Shown: in pieces, positions 1 through 5,217 of the stretch
Layout of the letters: the number at the start of each line of letters is the position of its first letter
How positions within the stretch are numbered: the stretch's first letter is position 1
Assembly (NCBI GenBank): GCA_003217835.1
Contig: QHMQ01000064.1
Span: 1 to 5,217, forward strand
DNA length: 5,217 bases
Origin: Verrucomicrobiota bacterium
GTDB lineage: Bacteria > Verrucomicrobiota > Verrucomicrobiia > Chthoniobacterales > UBA10450
Reading direction: 5' to 3'
The notes under the pieces: model-generated
What the model was told of the DNA's origin: nothing
Seen by the model: only the letters and a program-made list of their open reading frames with translations
The model's database searches: none
Translations under genes and position numbers: made by a program

Positions 1-154
1 CGACAAGTCGCTTGCCGAGTTCGCTCGTGCTACTGTGATCGTGCAGAATCGGCACTTTCACCTCGAGCACCAGCAGCGTTACGATAATCGCGCTGAACCC
101 TTCAATCCGGTTAAGACCCAGCTCGCCCTGCCCAAAGCGTTTTAGTAAATGCAT
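1..154 (-). CDS. TMEM175/DUF1211-family potassium channel, N-terminal part (cut by window edge)
   Basis: Fifty-one codons are visible, reading leftward from an ATG at 152-154 and running off the window. The peptide has the start of a bacterial TMEM175 (DUF1211) protein: a short polar leader, RIEGFS at residues 16-21, then a hydrophobic first helix ending in LLVLEVKVP (27-35) and a polar loop with DHSSTSEL. Known members are inner-membrane potassium channels with a signature RxxxFSD at the start of helix 1; as I recall the family, FSD is followed by about three residues and then AI-rich helix. Here FS is followed directly by AIIVTLL, so about four residues including the motif Asp are absent. 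No strong ribosome binding site precedes the ATG; an in-frame ATG at 188-190 is an alternative. It follows malQ by about 61 bases on the same strand and may be co-transcribed. The plus-strand reading of the same bases resembles nothing I know. Family assignment is fairly firm; functionality is doubtful. Confidence 0.72.
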   Translation of the reverse strand, partial: MHLLKRFGQGELGLNRIEGFSAIIVTLLVLEVKVPILHDHSSTSELGKRLV

Positions 155-215
155 CGACTCAGATTGCCAACAACAACGTGCGGATCCCATTTGTTAAAAC
201 CATGTTCATCTATAG

Positions 216-809
216 CTAGATCCTGCCGCTCTTCTCGAGGAGGTCGCGAATCAACCGCATTCGTGCTTGCACGTTTCGGGTGGAGCGAAGCTGTGCGACA
301 CTTCTTTGCATTCGCCGCGTCCAGTTTAAATTTGCCGCCGTGCCGGGAACATTGAACCGGTATCTGCGTGCCAGCAGATCGGTGATCATCACGATGGCAA
401 TCCAGGCCTCGCTCTTGAAAAGCGCTTCCATGATCGCCGGATAGAAATCCTTTTCGAAATCGATCTTGTCGATCTTTGGATCGAAGCCGGCGAACAATGC
501 GATTTTGGCCAGTTCGAATCTCGATTGTTCCGATGTCGCCGTTGGACGCTCGAACGCTTCCTCCCATAGAGCGCGAAGTGGTTTGTGATCGTGAGTCGTG
601 TAAGTCGCAACGGACAGCCGCTCATACTTTTCTCCGGGCGTAACTTGTTCATGGTAGACCTCCCATTGCGGAATTTTGAATCCCGCGATGCCGAGAGCGC
701 GCAGGCTTGGCCGCACGTACTCAGGAACGGCGCCAAGGTCCTCGCCAATCACGCGCGTTGCGCCAGCCTCTGCCACAGCAACGCGCAAATATTCCTCGCC
801 CTCGGCATT
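216..809 (-). CDS. malQ: 4-alpha-glucanotransferase (GH77), C-terminal part in a shifted frame
   Basis: This is the remaining third of malQ in another frame. It reads NAEGEEYLRV, then VIGEDLGAVPEYVRPSL, in which the Glu encoded at 741-743 fits the GH77 acid/base catalyst, GIAGFKIPQWEV, and YTTHDHKPL, in which the Asp at 588-590 fits the third conserved carboxylate. The end, FNVPGTAANLNWTRRM followed by a charged helix, is the usual GH77 C-terminus, closing with TAG at 216-218. This frame is open only from 818, with a TGA at 819-821, so it cannot encode the upstream part; a TTG at 786-788 is the nearest possible start, but it lies inside conserved family sequence and is unlikely to be used. 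The two frames together span about 539 codons. Conserved sequence I would expect between DRQEM and AEGEEYL, roughly 25 residues carrying a TGGR-type motif, is missing. All three catalytic carboxylates would be present only if the two parts were joined. Confidence 0.88.
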   Translation of the reverse strand, partial: NAEGEEYLRVAVAEAGATRVIGEDLGAVPEYVRPSLRALGIAGFKIPQWEVYHEQVTPGEKYERLSVATYTTHDHKPLRALWEEAFERPTATSEQSRFELAKIALFAGFDPKIDKIDFEKDFYPAIMEALFKSEAWIAIVMITDLLARRYRFNVPGTAANLNWTRRMQRSVAQLRSTRNVQARMRLIRDLLEKSGRI

Positions 810-1834
810 TCTTGCCGATCAAGCGGCAGAAATTGTTTGTTCTTCCGCGGTCGCCAGGGAAATGCGTAGATGCGATAAAATCCAAGCACGTGATCGACGC
901 GAAAGAGGTGGAAAATACGCCTAATAGCACGCACACGCTCGCGCCACCATTCGAAATTGTTCGCACGCATTCGGTCCCAGCGATAAAGCGGAATGCCCCA
1001 ATTTTGCCCCCATTTCTGAGTGAACTCGTCGTCCTTGAAGTATGGTTCGGGAGGTGCACCCCCAGACCAATCGAGCGCAAATTCATCCGGGCGCGCGAAA
1101 ACATCTGCGCTGTAATAACTGACACCAAATGGAATATCGCCCATCAATGCGACTCCGCATTCTTCAGCATAAAGTTTGATCTGACGCCATTGTTGATGGG
1201 CTATCCACTGCACATAACAGAAGAAATTTTGTCGGTTCCTTAGGGCTGCCTGTCGATCCTGCGGCAGATCGTGCAGCCAGGCTCGCGCCCTTTTCATTGA
1301 TTGGTGTTCGGCTGACCATCTGGTCCACGTAGCGCTCTCGTCGTTCTCCTCCATTAGAACACGGAAGAATGCGTAATCATTGAGCCACGCCGCTTCTTCC
1401 TTACAAAATTTGTCAAACCCCATCTGTCGTTCTTTCCCGGCGCGGCCAGAGAAATTGGCAAATGCTTTCTCAAGCAAGTGCCGTTTCAGTTTTTTGACAT
1501 GTCGATATTTCACTCCGCCACGCCGCAGTCTCCGAAGATCGACATCCGCCATGACCGAATTAAAATCCTCGCGCGTTAAGTCTTCTGGAGAGTTAGGCGC
1601 AAGCTGCAACGTGGTTGGCTCAATCGCCATCGCGCTAATGGCGTTATAAGGGCTGTTGTCGGTTCCGGTCTCATTGATCGGTAAGAGCTGGACAAGTTTA
1701 AATCCAATTTTGCCGGCCCAACCAATAAACTCCCGCAGCGCACCGATATCGCCGATTCCCAAATCCTCCTCTCCTCGCAACGCAAACAGTGGCAGAAGAA
1801 TTCCTGCGATTTTTTTCTCAGGAATAAGTTCCAT
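749..1834 (-). CDS. malQ: 4-alpha-glucanotransferase (GH77), N-terminal two thirds of a frame-broken gene
   Basis: MalQ (amylomaltase, D-enzyme) transfers alpha-1,4-glucan segments between maltodextrins in the cytoplasm. This frame gives 361 residues from the ATG at 1832-1834. Visible GH77 hallmarks are PLFALRGEEDLGIGDIG (15-31), the SPYNAISAMA substrate-side motif (61-70), GDIPFGVSYYSADV (232-245) and FRVDHVLGFYR (311-321), in which Asp314 fits the catalytic nucleophile. Family homology holds as far as FLPLDRQEM (residues 335-343, about base 806) and then stops: the last 18 residues are out-of-frame reading of downstream malQ sequence and end at a stop at 749-751. I chose 1834 because family members start near this point and AAGG lies a few bases upstream; an in-frame ATG at 1871-1873 would add 13 residues but has no good ribosome binding site. 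The gene follows the helicase by about 100 bases on the same strand. As it stands this product lacks the acid/base residue and would be inactive alone. Confidence 0.9.
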   Translation of the reverse strand: MELIPEKKIAGILLPLFALRGEEDLGIGDIGALREFIGWAGKIGFKLVQLLPINETGTDNSPYNAISAMAIEPTTLQLAPNSPEDLTREDFNSVMADVDLRRLRRGGVKYRHVKKLKRHLLEKAFANFSGRAGKERQMGFDKFCKEEAAWLNDYAFFRVLMEENDESATWTRWSAEHQSMKRARAWLHDLPQDRQAALRNRQNFFCYVQWIAHQQWRQIKLYAEECGVALMGDIPFGVSYYSADVFARPDEFALDWSGGAPPEPYFKDDEFTQKWGQNWGIPLYRWDRMRANNFEWWRERVRAIRRIFHLFRVDHVLGFYRIYAFPWRPRKNKQFLPLDRQEMPRARNICALLWQRLAQRA

Positions 1835-1870
1835 TGATTGCCTTAAGCGTTTTCCAACGCGCGAGTTCAG

Positions 1871-1930
1871 CATTGAGAGGTTTCTTCGACGTCCTTCTGC
1901 TTTACTTCCCTTTGCTCAGAATGACCTAGT
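1871..1930 (-). repeat. Possible degenerate dispersed intergenic repeat between helicase and malQ
   Basis: Read on the minus strand, the spacer starts with GGTCATTCTGAGC (1917-1929) and ends with GTCGAAGAAACCTCTCA. The two ends resemble the head and tail of dispersed intergenic elements of the type GTCATTCTGAGC...GAAGAATCTC that I recall from Acidobacteriota, Verrucomicrobiota and related genomes, here with an A-rich, purine-only-like insert between them. The tail overlaps the upstream alternative malQ start, another reason to prefer the start at 1834. Only one copy lies in the window, so repeat status is inferred from recall and is uncertain. Confidence 0.35.
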
Positions 1931-1935
1931 CAAGA

Positions 1936-3936
1936 TCATGCTCGCTGGACCTGCCAGTCTTCGATGAGTTGATTCGGAATTTCTTTCAGAAAACGCGATG
2001 GCCGTTGGAAAACGTCGCCGTAACCTCCACTTAATCGCATGTGCGGAAAGGTGAGATAAAGTTCATCGCGCGCGCGGGTGATCGCCACATAAAACAGACG
2101 CCGCTCCTCCTCGAGCGCGTCGCGCCTGTCGAGCGAGCGGCTGCTCGGAAACATGCCGTCAGTCAACCAAATGATGAACACGGTATTAAATTCGAGCCCT
2201 TTGGCTTGATGCACGGTGGAAAGATTGACCGCCTCCTTCTCGGCGGTTTGATTTGGCGCAGCCTCTGCATCGACATTGCTGATCAATGCCAGTTGGGCGA
2301 GAAATTCATGCACGTCTTTGAACTGGCGCGCAAACACGGCAAGTTGATTCAAATCTTCACGGCGCAATTCGTAATTTGCGAAATTCACCTTTGCGTAGTC
2401 ATCGTAAATCGCTTCGACAATCGATGTGATCATTTCCGACGGCGGATTGGGCTGCCCGCCCGGAGCGATCTCATCGAGCGTATGCGCGAGCTGCTCCCAC
2501 GCTTTTTTTGATCTCGCGCTCACGTTCATGGCGAGAAAACGCTCACCCCACGAGGTAATTTCCCCTCGTTCGTTCAGCGTGTTTTCCCACGCGCGCCAAA
2601 GACTTTCCGCGCTTCGATTGCCAATGCCGGGGAGCAGTTTCACCATGCGCTTGAATGCGACCTCGTCGCGCGGATTCGCCACGAAGCGAATAAAAGCCGT
2701 GACATCTTTGATGTGGGCCTGCTCGAAAAAGCGAATGCCACTCGTGATTTGATAGGGAATGCCGCGCCGCGAAAGCTCAAGCTGTAGTTCAATCGCATGA
2801 TAATGCGCGCGATAGAGCACGGCGATCTCGTTAAGATCGACATCTTCATCGCGCAGTTCCAGGATTCGTTGTGCGACAAATTGGGCCTGCTCGCTACCAT
2901 CGTTGAGGCCGACAACGGCCGGCTTCACGGCGTTTGATTCGCGCGTTGCGCTCAAATGTTTATGGAACTGCTGAACGTTGGCGGCGATCGCAGCATTCGC
3001 GACTTCCAGAATTTCAGGGACGCTGCGGTAATTCATCTCGATCTTGAAGACCCGTGCGTCCGGATAGCGTTTTGGAAATTCGAGAATGTTCTGAAAATTC
3101 GCGCCGCGCCACGAATAGATCGACTGCGCGTCATCGCCCACGACCATCACGTTTTTGTGATCCAGCGCCAGCGCATCGACGAGATCAGCCTGGATTTTGT
3201 TCGTATCCTGATACTCATCGACAAGGATGAATTGAAATTGCCGTCGATAAAATGCCGCGATGCTTTGGTGTTGCTGTAACATCGATAATGTCTTTTCAAG
3301 CAAATCATCGAAGTCCATCGAGTTGGTCGCTTTTTTCTTTCGGTCATAACGGGCCTGCACGTCTTTGATCTTGTCGAGCAACGGCAGGAAATACGGAAAC
3401 TTTTCCGCGAGCAATTCTTCAAGCAGCGTCTCTGTATTGACGACGAAACTGAAGATCTCAGCGAGCACATCGCCTTTCGGGAAGCGTATTTCTTTCGGAT
3501 CAATTCCCGCGCTTGCTACCACGGTGTTAATTAAGTCCTTTTGATCTTCGCGATCCATGATTGTGAACCCGCTCGAATAACCGAGCGCGCTCCCGTGACG
3601 TCGCAGCATCCGATTTCCAACCGAGTGGAATGTCCCGCCCCAAAGCCCGCTGGCATCGACAGGCAGTAAATTCGCAACGCGATCGAGCATTTGCCGCGCA
3701 GCTTTATTCGTGAAGGTGAGCAGCAAAATGTTTCGCGGATCGATTCCGTTCTCGAGCAAGTACGCCACGCGGTAGGTGAGCGTGCGGGTCTTCCCCGAGC
3801 CCGCCCCGGCAATGACCAGGAGAGGCCCGGGCGGCGCCGTCACCGCCGCGAACTGCTGCTCATTCAACTCCGCCGCGTAATCGATGTGGATCGATGTCGA
3901 TGTTGGCGCGCGTTGCAACGTGTATTGACGAGACAT
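1936..3936 (-). CDS. UvrD/Rep/PcrA-type superfamily 1 DNA helicase
   Basis: An ATP-dependent 3'-to-5' single-strand DNA translocase/helicase acting in repair or at stalled forks. Intact at 666 residues, close to E. coli Rep (673) and shorter than UvrD (about 720). All SF1A motifs are seen in order: Q motif LNEQQFAAV (24-32), Walker A GAGSGKT (44-50), TFTNKAARQM (74-83), GTFHSVGNRM, Walker B DEYQDTN (240-246), motif III GDDAQSIYSWRG (267-278), MNYRS (301-305), PGIGNRSAESLW in the 2B region, TVHQAKGLEF (574-583), and motif VI EEERRLFYVAITRAR (609-623). The C-terminus ends soon after, with no long tail of the kind that contacts RNA polymerase in PcrA, so the exact subtype is left open. I prefer ATG at 3934-3936, preceded by GATAGG; a TTG at 3955-3957 would add seven residues and lies inside an inverted repeat. 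It starts head-to-head with the TPR gene and is followed by malQ. No lesion is visible. Confidence 0.95.
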   Translation of the reverse strand: MSRQYTLQRAPTSTSIHIDYAAELNEQQFAAVTAPPGPLLVIAGAGSGKTRTLTYRVAYLLENGIDPRNILLLTFTNKAARQMLDRVANLLPVDASGLWGGTFHSVGNRMLRRHGSALGYSSGFTIMDREDQKDLINTVVASAGIDPKEIRFPKGDVLAEIFSFVVNTETLLEELLAEKFPYFLPLLDKIKDVQARYDRKKKATNSMDFDDLLEKTLSMLQQHQSIAAFYRRQFQFILVDEYQDTNKIQADLVDALALDHKNVMVVGDDAQSIYSWRGANFQNILEFPKRYPDARVFKIEMNYRSVPEILEVANAAIAANVQQFHKHLSATRESNAVKPAVVGLNDGSEQAQFVAQRILELRDEDVDLNEIAVLYRAHYHAIELQLELSRRGIPYQITSGIRFFEQAHIKDVTAFIRFVANPRDEVAFKRMVKLLPGIGNRSAESLWRAWENTLNERGEITSWGERFLAMNVSARSKKAWEQLAHTLDEIAPGGQPNPPSEMITSIVEAIYDDYAKVNFANYELRREDLNQLAVFARQFKDVHEFLAQLALISNVDAEAAPNQTAEKEAVNLSTVHQAKGLEFNTVFIIWLTDGMFPSSRSLDRRDALEEERRLFYVAITRARDELYLTFPHMRLSGGYGDVFQRPSRFLKEIPNQLIEDWQVQRA

Positions 3937-3943
3937 GATGCCT

Positions 3944-3967
3944 ATCCGGTCCGCCAATCGGACGGAT
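3944..3967. repeat. Imperfect palindrome just upstream of the helicase start
   Basis: ATCCG and TCCG (3944-3948, 3950-3953) pair with CGGA and CGGAT (3959-3967) around a five-base loop CCAAT, with one bulged G at 3949. It sits 8 bases before the helicase ATG, so in its mRNA the hairpin would come right up to or include the ribosome binding region. It could be an operator, a translation-damping hairpin or chance in GC-rich DNA. The arms are seen; the role is a guess. Confidence 0.4.
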
Positions 3968-4016
3968 TCGTCCTGCGGCGAACTCGGACCTGGTTACGCT
4001 GCTGTCGCGATGCGCA

Positions 4017-4046
4017 TTGTTCAATCGGAAATTGATTGAAAATAAT
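4017..4046 (+). promoter_or_regulatory. Weak candidate promoter for the TPR gene
   Basis: TTGTTC at 4017-4022 and AATAAT at 4041-4046 are spaced by 18 bases and loosely match sigma-70 -35 and -10 boxes (about 3/6 and 5/6). Transcription would begin near 4052, leaving a leader of only about a dozen bases, in line with the lack of a Shine-Dalgarno sequence before 4065. This is the most AT-rich patch of the divergent region. Promoter rules for this lineage are not known to me. Confidence 0.25.
4020..4040. repeat. Perfect 7-base inverted repeat in the divergent intergenic region
   Basis: TTCAATC (4020-4026) and GATTGAA (4034-4040) are exact reverse complements separated by seven bases, GGAAATT. 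The 14-base centre-to-centre spacing is a little over one helical turn, as for a dimeric repressor or activator site. It lies between the two divergent genes and overlaps the spacer of the candidate promoter for the TPR gene, so binding there could affect both. No U-tract follows, so it is not a terminator. The symmetry is seen; the function is inferred. Confidence 0.45.
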
Positions 4047-4064
4047 TACCGAACGCCGTCATGA

Positions 4065-5217
4065 TTGGAAATCTCATATCGGCTGGTCATATTCGGTCTC
4101 GCTCTCTGGTTTTGCGACCCCCACACGTTGCGCGGCGCTGATGTTTCGCAATTGCGCAAACAGCTCGTGGCTGCAGAAGAAGCCGACGATAAGCCAGCGA
4201 TTATCGAATTGAATCGGCGCATCGTTGCAGTTGTGCCTAATGATTCTCACGCCTGGGAGAACATCGTGCAGGGGCAATTCGAAATCGAAGACTACGATCG
4301 CGTCGCTGAAACTCTGGAAGCGTGGCAGAAAGCGGTGAAAAGACCGCCGGCCGCGATCGAACATTTTCGCGGCGACCTTGCCGTGAAGCTGAAGGATTAC
4401 GCAAATGCCGAACGACATTGGCTCGCGTTTCTAGCGCGGAAACCTTCGCCCGGGGACGCCGCGGCGATTTACGACAAGCTGGCAAACCTTTGCGCGGATC
4501 AATCGCGCTGGGCGGATTGCGCGAGCTACGATGCGAAGGCGATCGCCGCCAAGGATTCCGCGTCGCGTCGCGTCGCGCACGCGTGCGTGTTACTGCGGCT
4601 TCACCAATGGGACGCTGCCTATGCGGAGATCGCGAAAGCAAACAAGATCGACAGCACCGATAACGAAGTGAAGAAGTGGCTGCCGCAATTTGAGCGGCTC
4701 GAGGGATTTCTTCCGCAAATCCGCGCGCTTGACGCGCAAATCGCGAAATCGCCGACCGACTCCGCGCTTTTGCTGGACCGCGCGCGGTTGTTCACGTTAG
4801 CGGAGCGTCCGCTGCTCGCGCTCGATGACTGCGAACGCGCGATAAAGTTGCAGCCGGCGTCGATGCGCGCGCGCATTCAAACAGCCGAGGCGTTGTTCGA
4901 TGTCGGCCGACCGGATGATGCGGCAAAATTGCAAGTGAGCTCGAATCTCGCTCGCGACAAGGACAGCCATGTGAGCGACCAGGCATTGCGCGAACTCAGC
5001 AACGAGGACACGCAGATCGCGCAAAATTCCGGCAACGCCGAGTCGCTCGCCGCGCGCGCAAAAACGTTGCGCGATCTGCGCCAGATCCCGCTCGCACTGG
5101 CCGATGCACGCGCTGCGCTGGCGATCGACGACAAATTGGCCGCGGCGCATCTCGAAGCTGCACACGATCTTGATGCGTTGGACCAGTCGAAAGAAGCGCT
5201 GATCCATGCCGTCAAGG
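4065..5217 (+). CDS. Probable exported tetratricopeptide-repeat protein (3' end beyond window)
   Basis: An uninterrupted frame of 384 codons runs from 4065 to the window edge. It opens with a short charged stretch (EISYR), a hydrophobic run LVIFGLALWF (7-16) and a possible signal-peptidase site near RGA at 23-25, so export across the inner membrane is likely; Cys17 is not in a good lipobox. The rest is alpha-helical repeat with TPR spacing: about 95-127 (KDYANAERHWLAFL), 132-165 (SRWADCASYDAKAI), 166-197, 233-266 (RPLLALDDCERAIKLQP), 267-300 (DVGRPDDAAKL), 324-357 (IPLALADARAALAID) and the start of another. TPRs are protein-binding scaffolds; no enzymatic domain is visible and the partner is unknown. 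Start: TTG at 4065 is the first usable codon after an in-frame TGA at 4062-4064, with no clear ribosome binding site. An ATG at 4061 is out of frame but would fit if one base nearby were extra. GC-rich codons, with many GCG and CGC, match a resident gene. Confidence 0.85.
   Translation, partial: MEISYRLVIFGLALWFCDPHTLRGADVSQLRKQLVAAEEADDKPAIIELNRRIVAVVPNDSHAWENIVQGQFEIEDYDRVAETLEAWQKAVKRPPAAIEHFRGDLAVKLKDYANAERHWLAFLARKPSPGDAAAIYDKLANLCADQSRWADCASYDAKAIAAKDSASRRVAHACVLLRLHQWDAAYAEIAKANKIDSTDNEVKKWLPQFERLEGFLPQIRALDAQIAKSPTDSALLLDRARLFTLAERPLLALDDCERAIKLQPASMRARIQTAEALFDVGRPDDAAKLQVSSNLARDKDSHVSDQALRELSNEDTQIAQNSGNAESLAARAKTLRDLRQIPLALADARAALAIDDKLAAAHLEAAHDLDALDQSKEALIHAVK

Noticed and set aside
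2..145. Plus-strand open frame at the left edge that could be the C-terminus of another gene
   Set aside because: The opposite strand in the same bases gives a clear TMEM175-family N-terminus, while this reading matches nothing I know and lacks any domain wording.
208..221. ATCTA/TAGAT inverted repeat around the malQ stop codon as a terminator
   Set aside because: Only five AT-rich pairs and no following T run; it is too weak to call.
800..820. Programmed -1 frameshift in malQ
   Set aside because: There is no slippery heptamer of the XXXYYYZ type at the frame change, and a shift would not restore the apparently missing conserved segment.
707..1243. A 178-codon plus-strand frame antisense to malQ
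   Set aside because: It overlaps conserved catalytic malQ sequence, has no recognisable motif and looks like a shadow frame.
2041..2511. Plus-strand frame antisense to the helicase
   Set aside because: It is an out-of-frame reading of conserved helicase motifs, with no homology of its own.
4797..5207. Long minus-strand frames under the TPR gene
   Set aside because: They arise from GC-rich codon bias opposite the TPR frame; the plus-strand reading has clear repeat periodicity and a signal peptide.
1..5217. A hidden defence or mobile-element system centred on the helicase
   Set aside because: The helicase has the standard housekeeping architecture with no nuclease fusion, and no transposase, integrase, toxin, reverse transcriptase or CRISPR-like repeats are present.

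Overview
The window carries four genes and no RNA gene, CRISPR array or insertion sequence that I can recognise. Three genes lie on the minus strand in the order uvrD/rep-type helicase, then malQ (4-alpha-glucanotransferase, GH77), then a TMEM175/DUF1211-type potassium channel cut by the left window edge. A fourth gene, a probable exported TPR protein, lies head-to-head with the helicase on the plus strand and runs off the right edge. Almost every base is coding or short spacer; no gene-free stretch exceeds about 130 bases.

Organism: a Gram-negative, moderately GC-rich bacterium. The MalQ wording (SPYNAISAMA, FRVDHVLGFYRIYAFPWRP) and the TMEM175 N-terminus (GELGLNRIEGFS, LHDHSSTSEL) remind me of soil Verrucomicrobiota (Chthoniobacterales/Udaeobacter-like), with Acidobacteriota as a second choice. 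This rests on recalled family wording, not on a search.

Layout: 1-154 is the N-terminus of the channel; 216-1834 is malQ, broken into two frames near 806-812; 1835-1935 is a spacer holding a degenerate copy of what looks like a dispersed intergenic repeat; 1936-3936 is an intact helicase; 3937-4064 is a divergent intergenic region with two inverted repeats and a weak candidate promoter; 4065-5217 is the TPR protein.

The genes do not form an obvious pathway: DNA repair/replication, maltodextrin metabolism, ion conductance and a repeat scaffold are simply adjacent. The most notable signals are three possible small lesions: a malQ frame break with an apparently missing conserved segment, an in-frame loss of about four residues including the Asp of the FSD motif in the channel gene, and a TPR start codon that is non-ATG with an out-of-frame ATG four bases upstream. 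Either the locus is decaying or the consensus carries deletions. I see no convincing novel system.
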